NCBI GenBank assembly: GCA_942493245.1
Contig: OW818685.1
Coordinates: 3,286,001-3,350,000 of the forward strand
Direction of reading: 5' to 3'
From: DAOPYU01 sp942493245
Lineage (GTDB): Bacteria; Sumerlaeota; Sumerlaeia; UBA8349
Length of the DNA stretch: 64,000 nt
Numbering within the stretch: position 1 is the first letter of the stretch; the number at the start of each line of letters is the position of its first letter. The translations under genes and the position numbers were made by a program. The notes beneath the pieces were generated by a model. That model saw only the letters and a list, made by a program, of their open reading frames with translations. It made no database searches and was not told where the DNA came from. Shown one piece after another: positions 25,836 to 35,066 of this stretch.

Positions 25836-28800
25836 CTATTGGGAAACAGGCGCCTGAGCGCGCGGATCGGAAGCGGGAACCCACGGCTTCAGGTCTTCTT
25901 CTTTCAATTTTGGCTCCTTGTTCTGCGCGTTCCACCAGGCGCCCCAGGCCTTTTTGTCCTGGTCGAATGTCTGACCCGTCAGACGATAAAGCGCCGCCCG
26001 CGACCACATCTGGACATTCTTGTTGCCGAAATCCACCAGAGGAACCAGAACCGGAATGGCCGCCTCATATTCCCGACTCTCGGAACTTTCTGCCCTGGGC
26101 GTCTGAACTAAGGCTTTTTCAACCGGTTCTTTATACCGAACCAGAATGCGGGCGCTTCCCCCCGCCTTGCCTCCGCCGACTGTGATCTCCTCACACAGGA
26201 TTTCATAGGAGTCGATCGTCTGGGAGGCATTCACCTTCAGATTTACCTGCTGCGTGTCCGTCCGCTGAGGAGTCCAAACGGCCAGTTCGACTTCGACAGA
26301 CGGAGCATTGGAAACCCGAATCAGACGAACTTTACAATCGCGAAAAGTCTCTTCTCGTTCCGGATTATCCACGGTCAAGCGCTCTTCGGCGACCGTCCGA
26401 GATTCAACCGTCTTACCCGCCGGAAGATTCTGCGCATCTTTTCCCATCCGCGCCAACGCCGCCACCGCCATCCATTTTGGACGGCAATCGTAATTGCTCG
26501 CTTCAGTGTGGCCAGCCACCTTCAGAAGCCCCGGCAGAAGGCGCTTGTCGCGCAGAACACCCGCCTTGGCGAGCGCCGGGCAAAGTTCCCGGCTGTAGGG
26601 CTTTTCATTCAAGACCGTCGCGTAGTACCGGATCTCTTTCTCACGCGTCTCCGCATCCAGACTGTCTATGAAATTTTCCGGAAACCACAGGTTTCCTCCA
26701 AACTGACGCTCGGTCACCAGGATAAAATCCGTCACCTCTTTCGGAACCGGTTTATAGTAACGGTCGATTTCCTCTTGGGCACTCCCGGTCATTCCGGACG
26801 AATTCGGAGTCGTCGGAGCGCCCGCTACCGGGGTTGAAGCGGATACCCAGCGAGTCGCGGGATGTTTCGAACAGACCACTTCCGGTTCAACAAACCCCAG
26901 AGCATATTCGCCGCCGTTCGGGCACACCGGTTTCTCCTTGAGCCATTTGTCTGGCCCAATCAAATCTTCCCATTTGGGAACATCCATGGATTGCTTCCGA
27001 TTGTCCACCCCCCATTGCGCTTTTGCCTCGCGAATCAGAATCTGGTTTTTCAGGCACTTCTGCAAAGCCGTCTGGGCCTCTCCCTTCGAAACGTAGGCGG
27101 TGAAGCTACCACTATTGTTCTCCGAAGTTCCATACGATTCGTTGAATCCCAGATACAAAACACCCGCGTCCGCTGCCCGAATGGCCCGGCTCTCTCCGAC
27201 GAAGAACGACGTGCCCTTTTCGCCGACTTTACCGACCAGCGAAGCCTGATTCGCGTCGTTGCACAAATGTTCCCCGTAGGCGGCCACGTATCTCCTTCCC
27301 AGATTTCCCAAACTTCCATTGGGAGAGAACGGACCGTCTCCGATGCTGTGGCTGGCTGCTCCTTCGGCCTCGACAAACAGAATGTCCCCCTTGGAGAACT
27401 CGACCTTGCTGCTCACCCATTCCTTTCCTGTTTCATACTTGCCCGGAATAAACACTTTCGTAGCGCCCGGCGCTGGAACAAGGGCTTCCTTAGGCGGTTG
27501 AAGGAGGGTGTTTCCTCGAGTTCCTGTGAGGGGAACCCACGGTTTCAGATCCTCCTCCTTCAGTTTCGGTTCCTTGTTCTGCGCATTCCACCAGGCGCCC
27601 CACGCCTTCTTGTCCTGGTCGAACGTCTGACCCGTCAGGCGATAGAGCGCGGCACGGGACCACATTCTAACGTTCGTGTTGCCGAAATCCACCAGAGGAA
27701 CCAGAACCGGCACGGCCGCCTCATCGCCCATCCTCGCCAGCGCCGCCACCGCCATCCATTTTGCGCGGCAATCGTAGTTTCCGGACGGATTGGTGTAGGC
27801 CGCCGTTTTCAGAAGACCCGGCAACAGACGTTTGTCCCGCAGCACATTCGCCTTGGCCAGAGCAGGGCACAGCGCCCGGCTGTAGGGCACCTCGTTCAGA
27901 GTCTTCTCACACGCTTGGATTTCTTTCTCGCGCGTCTCGGCGTCCATACTGGCAAACGCGTTTTCGGCTGGCCACCGGAACATCTGCTCGGTCTTCAGGA
28001 TAAAATCCGTGACTTCCTTCGGTACGGCCTTGTAATACCGTTCAATCTCTTCCTGCGCATTGGCGGTCAGACCCGAGGAGGGAACCGCTGAAGGAGTGGC
28101 TGGGGTTCCCGACGGCTGTGTGGGAGCGGGTTGTGGATATGCGGCCCCCATACCAGGATATCCTGCTCCTGCACCCGGATACCCCCCCGCGCCGGGTGTC
28201 GGAGCGGGTTGGGCGACGGCCTGAGTGGCTGTCGGCATGCTCCACGGCTTCAAATCCTCGTCCTTCAACTTCGGTTCCTTGTTCTGCCCGTTCCACCAGG
28301 CGCCCCACGCCTTCTTGTCCTGGTCGAACTTCTGACCGGTCAGGCGCACCAGGGCCGCCCGCGCCCACATCCGGGTGTTCTCATTTCCATGATCCACCAG
28401 CGGGATCAGGACCGGCACAGCCGATTCCTCCCCCATCCGCGCCAAGGCCGCAACTGCCATCCACTTCGGACAACAGTCGTAATCAACCGGCTCATGGTAC
28501 GCAGCGGTCTTCAGGAGACCGGGCAGAAAGCGCTTGTCCCGCAACACACTGGCCATGTTCAGGGCCGGACACAATTCCCGTCCATAGGACTTTTCATCCA
28601 GGACCTTCGCGTATCGCACGATCGCCTTCTCGCGCGTTTCCGCGTCCATATTCTCCACGCTGTTCTCCGGAAGCCACTGGATCCAATGCCACTCTTTTTC
28701 CGTCCAGAGAATATAGTCCTTCACTTCCTGAGACGCATCCTTGTAGGAACGCTCGATTTCCTCTTGAGCGTTCGCAGCCATCCCGGAAGTACCCGCCGTT

Positions 28801-30779
28801 TCGGATCTCCAGCGGGTTTTGATGTGAACCCACGGCTTCAGATCTTCCTCTTTCAGTTTCGGTTCCTTGTTCTGCGCATTCCACCAGTCGCCCCAGGCCT
28901 TCTTGTCCTGATCGAACGTCTGACCCGTCAGGCGAACCAGGACCGCCCGCGCCCACATCCGGGTGTTGAGATTCCCGTGATCCACCAGAGGCACCAGAAC
29001 CGGCACGGCCGATTCGTCCCCCATACGGGCCAGCGCCGCCACCGCCATCCACTTCGGACAGCAATCGTAGTCGCACAATTCATCGTAGGCGGCTGTTTTC
29101 AGGAGACCGGGTAGAAAACGCTTGTCCCGCAGAACGCTGGCCATGACCAATGCCCGGCAGATTTCCCGATTGTAAGGCTTTTCATTCAGGATCGCGACAT
29201 ACTGCTGGATCGAACTCTCGCGCGCCTTCACATCCATGTTGTCAATGGCGTTTTCCGGAAGCCACTGAGTCCCCTTGAACTGGCCTTCGGTCCAGACAAC
29301 AAAATCCGTCACTTCCTTGGGAGCCGCCTTGTAATAACGCTCGACTTCCTCCTGCGCGCTGGCCGTCAACACCGCGGGAGTCAACGGTTCTTTTTTCTCG
29401 GAAGCGGTCCCGGAAGGCGTTTCAGGCGCCGCGGATATTTCTGTAACAGTCACAGAGGCCGCACCGATCATCAAGGTCACGACCACAGTCGCAACTGTCG
29501 CCGATATCAAGTTTTTCATAGTAAGACCTTTCCTGTTAATCTTATCGTCCAATATGGCCAGAATCCTCTTTTCCAACCGCCGCGGAGTGGCCATGGGAGT
29601 CCCCGCCAGCATGGCGGGGTGGGTGGAAGGCGATCGTTTCACAATTTCCAGCAAATGGCTGGCATAGTCGCAGGACGCGACTCCCTGACTCAACACAAAA
29701 TCGTCGCAAGCGCGTTCGCGCTCGAAACGCAGCATTTTCAACAACGACCACGCAAACGGATTGAACCAGTGCAAAGCGGCGACCAGCCGAACCGGCAGGT
29801 AAGTCAGATCGTCGCGCCGTTTGATATGCCCCAGTTCGTGGATCAGCACATTGCGCATCTTGGCTTCCGGCCACAACTTCGCGTCAGACGGCACAATGAT
29901 GAACACCTGGAGAAAACTCCCCGCCATCGGCGCAATACAAAGATCCGTCTGATAAAGATGGGGCAGTTCGATCGCCATGGCCCGACAGATTTCATCCAAT
30001 TTCCGGAACCACGGCCCCGTCTCGACCCGGCGACTCCTCCGCAACAACCGGCCCAACGCGATCAGACCGACCACCCACGGGAGAAAGCACAGAAACGCCA
30101 CGCCTCCCCAGATTTCCAGAATGAGCGCTGGAACGGCGGGGAGTCTGTCCCTCCATCCCCGAAGACTCCCAGAGGAACCAACGGTTTCAGAAACAGCCTG
30201 GGTTCCATCATATGGGACAGCTGTCACCTCTTCTACGCGAGAAAATCCCTCTGACGATTCCGAACGATCGGTGTTCGATCCGGCCACAACCGTAAGAACG
30301 TCGTTCGAGTTTTCCTGAGTAAAAGAAGACATGGGCGCCAACGGAGCGGGCTGCCGGACCATCCGATCTTCCCCCACGTTTTCCCGGCCTCCAGGCAGCG
30401 ATGTTGCCGGTTCGAAAACCGGCCCCGGCGGAGAAGGCGAAGCAACCTGACGTTCCACCGCCTTCTCCACCGGGTTTTCGTCTCTCGAGTCGAGACTGAA
30501 TGTCTCAATCGTCCTTTCCAGCCGATCATTCACAATCTCTGTCACAGCTGGTGGAAGCGGAATTCGCCATTGAGGCACAAGAGCGGAAACCAACGGCAGA
30601 ATCAAGAGACCCATTGCGGCCAGAACACAGGTCGTGTACCGGACGGAAGCGGTGGCCGACCGCAACGCCAAACGCAGAATACCCCACAGCACCAGAAGAT
30701 AAACGAAACCCTTCAGCGCGGCATCGAAGACCACCGCCGTGCCGGACCCACTCGAAACCCAGGATATCGAATCGAACAT
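25836..30779 (-). CDS. Giant BlaR1/MecR1-type M56 metallopeptidase sensor with four repeated HEAT-like modules
   Basis: 1647 residues; usual BlaR1-type sensors are nearer 600. Membrane helices lie at about 22-40, 50-68 and 218-242. The M56 zinc site HELGH is at 314-318, with ERERACDD at 353-360. A further helix lies at 423-447. Beyond it lie four copies of a module of about 178 residues (474-651, 669-846, 905-1081 and 1332-1633). Each begins SAQEE or NAQEE, has HEAT-like helices (KWMAVAALARMG, PVLVPLVD) and ends KAWGAWWNAQNKEP...LKPW. A PA-IL-like lectin fold (about 1107-1232) and a pilin-like motif (CPNGGEYALG, 1286-1295) separate copies 3 and 4. Copy 4 is split by an insert (1447-1572). The start is three bases after the upstream blaI-like stop codon. 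It probably senses an envelope signal and cleaves the repressor. Confidence 0.88.
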   Translation of the reverse strand: MFDSISWVSSGSGTAVVFDAALKGFVYLLVLWGILRLALRSATASVRYTTCVLAAMGLLILPLVSALVPQWRIPLPPAVTEIVNDRLERTIETFSLDSRDENPVEKAVERQVASPSPPGPVFEPATSLPGGRENVGEDRMVRQPAPLAPMSSFTQENSNDVLTVVAGSNTDRSESSEGFSRVEEVTAVPYDGTQAVSETVGSSGSLRGWRDRLPAVPALILEIWGGVAFLCFLPWVVGLIALGRLLRRSRRVETGPWFRKLDEICRAMAIELPHLYQTDLCIAPMAGSFLQVFIIVPSDAKLWPEAKMRNVLIHELGHIKRRDDLTYLPVRLVAALHWFNPFAWSLLKMLRFERERACDDFVLSQGVASCDYASHLLEIVKRSPSTHPAMLAGTPMATPRRLEKRILAILDDKINRKGLTMKNLISATVATVVVTLMIGAASVTVTEISAAPETPSGTASEKKEPLTPAVLTASAQEEVERYYKAAPKEVTDFVVWTEGQFKGTQWLPENAIDNMDVKARESSIQQYVAILNEKPYNREICRALVMASVLRDKRFLPGLLKTAAYDELCDYDCCPKWMAVAALARMGDESAVPVLVPLVDHGNLNTRMWARAVLVRLTGQTFDQDKKAWGDWWNAQNKEPKLKEEDLKPWVHIKTRWRSETAGTSGMAANAQEEIERSYKDASQEVKDYILWTEKEWHWIQWLPENSVENMDAETREKAIVRYAKVLDEKSYGRELCPALNMASVLRDKRFLPGLLKTAAYHEPVDYDCCPKWMAVAALARMGEESAVPVLIPLVDHGNENTRMWARAALVRLTGQKFDQDKKAWGAWWNGQNKEPKLKDEDLKPWSMPTATQAVAQPAPTPGAGGYPGAGAGYPGMGAAYPQPAPTQPSGTPATPSAVPSSGLTANAQEEIERYYKAVPKEVTDFILKTEQMFRWPAENAFASMDAETREKEIQACEKTLNEVPYSRALCPALAKANVLRDKRLLPGLLKTAAYTNPSGNYDCRAKWMAVAALARMGDEAAVPVLVPLVDFGNTNVRMWSRAALYRLTGQTFDQDKKAWGAWWNAQNKEPKLKEEDLKPWVPLTGTRGNTLLQPPKEALVPAPGATKVFIPGKYETGKEWVSSKVEFSKGDILFVEAEGAASHSIGDGPFSPNGSLGNLGRRYVAAYGEHLCNDANQASLVGKVGEKGTSFFVGESRAIRAADAGVLYLGFNESYGTSENNSGSFTAYVSKGEAQTALQKCLKNQILIREAKAQWGVDNRKQSMDVPKWEDLIGPDKWLKEKPVCPNGGEYALGFVEPEVVCSKHPATRWVSASTPVAGAPTTPNSSGMTGSAQEEIDRYYKPVPKEVTDFILVTERQFGGNLWFPENFIDSLDAETREKEIRYYATVLNEKPYSRELCPALAKAGVLRDKRLLPGLLKVAGHTEASNYDCRPKWMAVAALARMGKDAQNLPAGKTVESRTVAEERLTVDNPEREETFRDCKVRLIRVSNAPSVEVELAVWTPQRTDTQQVNLKVNASQTIDSYEILCEEITVGGGKAGGSARILVRYKEPVEKALVQTPRAESSESREYEAAIPVLVPLVDFGNKNVQMWSRAALYRLTGQTFDQDKKAWGAWWNAQNKEPKLKEEDLKPWVPASDPRAQAPVSQ
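25881..29360 (-). repeat. Four-copy coding repeat inside the BlaR1-like gene
   Basis: Copies at about 28827-29360, 28242-28775, 27537-28067 and 25881-26786 (the last split by an insert). The DNA encoding the C-terminal part of each copy is nearly identical, suggesting recent duplication or gene conversion. Confidence 0.85.
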
Positions 30780-30781
30780 GG

Positions 30782-31174
30782 TCAGTCTCCCTTCTTGCGT
30801 TTATCCTCAATGATCCGGGACAATCGGTCGAGTTCCCTGTCCGTCAATGTGTCCTCTTTCGCCTCAAGGAGGGAAACCATTGTCTCCTCAATGGAATTGT
30901 TGAAGAAGGTTTCAAGCATTGTGCGAAGAACGGATCGGCGGGCGGTTTCCTTCTTCTCGATCGGGGTGAAAACGTACTTTTTCCCGATCTGCTTGTGCTT
31001 GATAACGCCTTTCTCCTCAAGCAATCGCAACATCGTGCGAACCGCCGAATAGCCCGGGGGATTTTCCATCGCCTCGAGCGTCTCCGTCACGCTCGCTTCT
31101 CCCATGCGATAGAGAATTTCCATGATTTCCCGTTCGCGACGGCTCAAGACCCGATGATAAGGGGGGGTGGACAT
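30782..31174 (-). CDS. blaI: BlaI/MecI/CopY-family transcriptional repressor
   Basis: 130 residues from the ATG at 31174, with AGGAGG seven bases upstream; the open frame runs to 31228 but without a comparable site. The N-terminal winged helix is typical of the family (LSRREREIMEILYRMGEASV, then YSAVRTMLRLLEEKG). The C-terminus is a helical dimerisation region. In this family the dimer binds dyads at its own promoter and is inactivated when the BlaR1 partner is activated. The partner gene follows after two bases, so the two form an operon. The inducer here need not be a beta-lactam. Confidence 0.93.
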   Translation of the reverse strand: MSTPPYHRVLSRREREIMEILYRMGEASVTETLEAMENPPGYSAVRTMLRLLEEKGVIKHKQIGKKYVFTPIEKKETARRSVLRTMLETFFNNSIEETMVSLLEAKEDTLTDRELDRLSRIIEDKRKKGD

Positions 31175-31226
31175 GGTACAACCTCCTGAAGGAAACTCGA
31201 CATGCAACGCTCCGGCCGGAAGCGCC

Positions 31227-31246
31227 AATGGACCTCCTGGTCCATT
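31227..31246. promoter_or_regulatory. Inverted repeat in the blaI leader
   Basis: Perfect eight-base arms AATGGACC and GGTCCATT around TCCT, just downstream of the predicted promoter. It may be a second repressor site or an RNA hairpin. Confidence 0.4.
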
Positions 31247-31247
31247 C

Positions 31248-31282
31248 TGTTAAGATATTAACATGGATCTGCCCCATGTCAA
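31248..31282 (-). promoter_or_regulatory. Promoter of blaI-blaR1 with operator dyad over the -10 box
   Basis: On the minus strand, TTGACA (31282-31277) is followed after 16 bases by TAATAT (31260-31255). The -10 box lies inside a perfect dyad TGTTAA-TATC-TTAACA (31263-31248). BlaI-family operators are AT-rich dyads with TGTA/TACA-like ends, so this is a good candidate for autoregulation. Confidence 0.6.
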
Positions 31283-31757
31283 CACAAAATTTGTTATTTT
31301 TCTAACACCAGGCAATCGGACCGGTAAGAATTGTTCTCAGAATATCTTTTTCGATGCCGAAATAATTCCCCCATCTCGATCCTCTCCGCGATTGTTCAGG
31401 AACAGAGGCAACCCAGAGATCGGACCGTATTTCTGGTCTCGGTTTTATGTTGCCCCTCTCCCCGATCCTCTGCCCAAGTTTCCCGACTCGCGTCCCCGTC
31501 CGTCATCCCCGCGAACGCTGGGACCCTGGGAAGCGCGAACGGGAAAACAAGGGGAAAACCCAGGGGAAACGCAATCAACCGGAACGTCCCGGATCTGGGT
31601 TCCCGCTTTCGCGGGAATGACGAAAGAGATTGTGTTTGGGCTTGAATTCGAAAAACTCATCAAGATCTATCCACAAACTCTTTCAAAGAACCTTTTTTAC
31701 GATTGCCAGTCCCAGATTGAAGGACTTGATTCAGGAGGGATACCCGGTCTTGAAACA
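31283..31757. other. Intergenic region between the bla-type pair and the sulfite reductase gene
   Basis: About 475 bases without a supported gene. It contains the inverted-repeat element listed next; open frames across it have no recognisable pattern. Confidence 0.5.
31501..31622. repeat. Small inverted-repeat element (REP-doublet or MITE-like)
   Basis: The ends CGTCATCCCCGCGAACGC (31501-31518) and, inverted, CGTCATTCCCGCGAAAGC (31622-31605) match at most positions over about 28 bases. They enclose about 70 bases. The GTCATTCCCGCGAAAGCGGG core is the well-known palindromic intergenic repeat found in many bacteria. Confidence 0.6.
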
Positions 31758-33194
31758 CTACACCTGAACTTCGAGACGCCGGGCCATCGTCGTGGCCAAC
31801 CGTTCGTGCTCTTGCGCCACAAATTCCTCGAAAGAAAGCGTTCCTTCGAGCCGCGCCGCAAGCCATTGTTCAACCAGCCAGTGAGTCACCGGACCGATCT
31901 GCTCCAGCGGAACTTCGGTGTGCAGTTCTCTGGCCAGACGGGCCGAAGCGCCCCGCCCGCCACCCGCCAGGAATCGGTAGTGGGGGCGTTTTTCTCCTCC
32001 CACGGACTTGAGCCGTCCGATGAGACCGATATCGGCGACGCTGGCCTGCGCGCAGTTGTTGGGACAGCCCGATATCCCAATCACCAACCCCAGAGACGCA
32101 GGCACAACCGCTCGGATTGCGTCGGAGGCTTCCCACGTCGGAGCAATCCCTCTCTGGCACAAATGCGCGCCGGGGCAGGCGATCGTGCGCGGCGCGTTTG
32201 TCCAGACGCGCGCCCAGGTCGGCAGTTCTCTCGTTTCCACTCCAAACAAATAAAGCCGATGATCCACACCGATGTGCATGGGAGCGCTTTTATTTTCGGC
32301 CAATCCAGCCAGTTCAAGCATCCGTTCCGGTTCCAGTTCGTCATGGGGAAGCGTCAGACGCGTGATGATCGGCTGGGGGCCGGCATAGGGGGCAAACGGC
32401 TGCGCCTGCGGAAATTCCCGGCCTTTCTCTTCCTCGAAGAGGTTATCGAGCCGTTTGAGGAAAACGGCATCGCCCAGACGCTCGCGCACATGGCGCAGAC
32501 GGGCGCGTGAGCGATTCGTCCGGTCGCCTTCGTCTTCGAAAAGGCGCAACGCCGCCGACACCAGCGGCAAAACGTGATTGACCGGCAGGTTGTCATAGCC
32601 TTCTATTCCGGCGCCGGGATGCGCCCCAAGCGAACCCGCCAAGATCGCCTGTAACGAACCATCGGCACGAGCCACAAATCCAATATCGTTGATAAAGGGG
32701 TAAGCGCAACCGTGCGGACAACCCGAAAGCGAAATCTTGAACTTGCGCGGCAGACTGTAAATGTCGGGCCGCGCCTGAGTCCAATCGTGAATCAGCCGTC
32801 CCAGCGGGATCATGTCGCAGGAACCGGGAACCAGGCCGCACTCGGGGCAGACCGTCACATTGCGTACCGTGTCGCCGGCGGCTCCGAGAGACGTCAAACC
32901 CGCCTCCGCCAGACCACGCTGCAACGCCGGAATAGCCTCGGATTGCAGACCGTGGAATTCAATCCCCTGACGCACGGTCAGGCGAAGCGGCCAACCCGGA
33001 GTAAAACGAAACGCCAACTCGGCTACGGCTTTCCACTGGGCATGTTCCAGACGTCCCCCCAGGATCTTGACACGCTGGAGATACAACCCCTCCTGGCGCT
33101 GGGCATACAGACCCAGCAGACGCGCGCGGGGCGGTTCTTCCGGCATTGCCGCGCATGGAAACTGGGGGCGGGCGACTTGGGTGTCTTCACTCAT
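31758..33194 (-). CDS. Assimilatory sulfite (or nitrite) reductase, sirohaem/4Fe-4S
   Basis: 478 residues. The sirohaem-4Fe-4S ligands are CPGAHLC (C-x5-C) and GCPNNC (C-x3-C) in the C-terminal half. The N-terminal half keeps the pseudo-symmetric partner with VCPECGLVPGSC and SGCPHGC, and RKFKISLSG is a typical siroenzyme segment. Downstream of CysD/CysN and an APS reductase, the likely reaction is six-electron reduction of sulfite to sulfide for cysteine synthesis. The electron donor is probably ferredoxin, since no flavoprotein subunit is adjacent. Its closeness in size to nitrite reductases means the substrate rests on context. Confidence 0.88.
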   Translation of the reverse strand: MSEDTQVARPQFPCAAMPEEPPRARLLGLYAQRQEGLYLQRVKILGGRLEHAQWKAVAELAFRFTPGWPLRLTVRQGIEFHGLQSEAIPALQRGLAEAGLTSLGAAGDTVRNVTVCPECGLVPGSCDMIPLGRLIHDWTQARPDIYSLPRKFKISLSGCPHGCAYPFINDIGFVARADGSLQAILAGSLGAHPGAGIEGYDNLPVNHVLPLVSAALRLFEDEGDRTNRSRARLRHVRERLGDAVFLKRLDNLFEEEKGREFPQAQPFAPYAGPQPIITRLTLPHDELEPERMLELAGLAENKSAPMHIGVDHRLYLFGVETRELPTWARVWTNAPRTIACPGAHLCQRGIAPTWEASDAIRAVVPASLGLVIGISGCPNNCAQASVADIGLIGRLKSVGGEKRPHYRFLAGGGRGASARLARELHTEVPLEQIGPVTHWLVEQWLAARLEGTLSFEEFVAQEHERLATTMARRLEVQV

Positions 33195-33226
33195 GATCTT
33201 TTTTCCGATCTCTTTCTCCCGATCTA

Positions 33227-35065
33227 TCAGATCTGATAGTCGGGCATGATCCCATAGTTAACCAGAGCCGCAAGAACCTGGCAAGCGCCCTGATCGGCGG
33301 AAAGCTGTTCACCCAGGGCCATCTGAGCGGAAAACTGCGACAGGGAATGCTCGCCCACCGTCACCACGAACAGTTCGTAGGGTTGGCTGAGGATCTTGAG
33401 TTTTTCCAGATCATGATCGTCGGCCTCGGGTAACGTGGTGATGAAGAGCATCCCGGCGTCGGTCATCACATGCGCCAGTTCGCCCAACCGCAGCAGTTGT
33501 TCCTCGCGCCCCAAGGCATCGCGGGAGTCCTCGCCCACTTCACCCACCGCGCTGTTGAGACCGAGATAATACGTGTACAAACCCTGGCCATTCAAAAGCC
33601 GCTCGAGCTGACGGGCCGGTTCACGCCCGCCTTCCTGTCCAACGAAGACGATGAATTTGCCCCGATGGCCATAGAGCGCCGTGCGTTGATTCACCGTGAT
33701 GGGACCGCGTTCCCAGTTTGTTTCCCGCTCCCGCACACGCCGTACCAGCAACGACTCCTCGTCTTCCTTTTGTTCCAGCACCACACCGCAGCCGGCAATC
33801 TGTTCCCCATCCACGATGACAAAACGCGACGTCTGCTCGATCTCGTCAGCCAGATCGAAGGCCACCGGCCGGGTGGTCTCCAGAACCGCCTCGGCCACAT
33901 CATGCCGGTCCACCTGTCGCTTGTTCTGCACGGTGCTCAGTTCGGAGGCATCGAGTACATTGAGCACACTGACCAGTTCCACCGCCCGGCGGGCCGCTCC
34001 CATCTTGAGTTTGTAACGCTTGCCCGGAATCATCGGCGCGTGCCCCATCCAGAAAAGGCTGACGCGCAGACGCGATCCCACCCGCGCCGGCGACTCGTCC
34101 GCCCGGCACATCATCTCACCGGCCCGGACATAGATCTGATCGGTCAACGTGTAACCAAACGCCTGTTCGGCCTGGGCGATCTCGGGAACGGCGGCATTGA
34201 ACACCTCGATCGAGGCGATGGTCGAACGCTTGCCCGACGGCAGAAACACCACGTTGTCGCCCGCCCGTACCGAACCGGTCTCGATCGTCCCCGCCACAAT
34301 CCGCCGGTCATCGCCCTCTTCGGTAAACTTGTAGATGTCCTGAACAGGCAGACGCAGCGACAACGCCAGAGTGCGGTCTTCCTTTTCAAACGCGTCTATC
34401 TGTTCCAGAACAGTCGGCCCTTCGTACCACGCGATGGAATCGCCCCGCACCGCGACATTCTCGCCATCGCGCGCGCTGATGGGGATGAAGCGCATGGGAT
34501 GCACGCCAAGCCGCTCCAGAAAGGCGCGATATTCCTCCTGAATGCGGTCGAATACGGCGCGGTCATAGCCGACCAGATCCATCTTGTTGACCAGCACCAC
34601 AATCTGCCGGATGCCCAGCATGGACGCGATGAATCCGTGGCGGCGCGAGTTCTCGCGAACCCCTTCGGCGGCGTCTATCAGGAGCAAAGCCGCCGAGGCC
34701 CGGGCCGCGCCGGTGACCATGTTCTTGAGAAACTCGATGTGTCCCGGCGCATCGTTGATAATATAGCGGCGCCTCGAAGTCTGAAAGAAGCAGCGCGCCG
34801 TATCAATCGTGATCCCCTGGGATTGTTCGTTCTTCAACGCGTCGAGCAAGAAGGCGTATTCAAAGGGGCGAGCCGTGCGGGCGCACAGGGCTTTGACCTG
34901 TTCGAGTTTCCCCTCCGGCAACGAACCGGTATCCGCCAGCAGACGCCCGATCAACGTGCTCTTGCCATGATCCACATGCCCCAGCACCACCAGATCCAGC
35001 GATTCCTGCTCCGAGTTTCGTCCATTGTTCCGAGTCTCAACAATTTCTTCCGCGATGGTCGTCAT
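33227..35065 (-). CDS. cysN: Sulfate adenylyltransferase large subunit (CysN) with degenerate APS-kinase-like C-terminal domain
   Basis: 612 residues. The GTPase part has the P-loop GHVDHGKS (29-36), NDAPGH (G3) and NKMD (G4), followed by elongation-factor-like barrels. The last 159 residues (from about 454) align with APS kinase (ITVNQRTALYGHRGKFIVFVG, MTDAGMLFIT). The kinase P-loop GLSGSGKS is replaced by GQEGGREP (476-483), and the LDGDN motif reads LGLNS. The domain can hardly phosphorylate APS. CysN with CysD makes APS from sulfate and ATP, driven by GTP. It starts one base after the cysD stop codon. Confidence 0.93.
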   Translation of the reverse strand: MTTIAEEIVETRNNGRNSEQESLDLVVLGHVDHGKSTLIGRLLADTGSLPEGKLEQVKALCARTARPFEYAFLLDALKNEQSQGITIDTARCFFQTSRRRYIINDAPGHIEFLKNMVTGAARASAALLLIDAAEGVRENSRRHGFIASMLGIRQIVVLVNKMDLVGYDRAVFDRIQEEYRAFLERLGVHPMRFIPISARDGENVAVRGDSIAWYEGPTVLEQIDAFEKEDRTLALSLRLPVQDIYKFTEEGDDRRIVAGTIETGSVRAGDNVVFLPSGKRSTIASIEVFNAAVPEIAQAEQAFGYTLTDQIYVRAGEMMCRADESPARVGSRLRVSLFWMGHAPMIPGKRYKLKMGAARRAVELVSVLNVLDASELSTVQNKRQVDRHDVAEAVLETTRPVAFDLADEIEQTSRFVIVDGEQIAGCGVVLEQKEDEESLLVRRVRERETNWERGPITVNQRTALYGHRGKFIVFVGQEGGREPARQLERLLNGQGLYTYYLGLNSAVGEVGEDSRDALGREEQLLRLGELAHVMTDAGMLFITTLPEADDHDLEKLKILSQPYELFVVTVGEHSLSQFSAQMALGEQLSADQGACQVLAALVNYGIMPDYQI

Positions 35066-35066
35066 T

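Noticed and set aside
25881..29360. The repeats in the BlaR1-like gene as a CRISPR or tandem non-coding array
   Set aside because: The units are about 530 bases, in frame, and encode a conserved protein module.
30782..31174. Beta-lactam resistance locus from the blaI/blaR1-like pair
   Set aside because: No beta-lactamase gene is adjacent and the sensor lacks a penicillin-binding domain.
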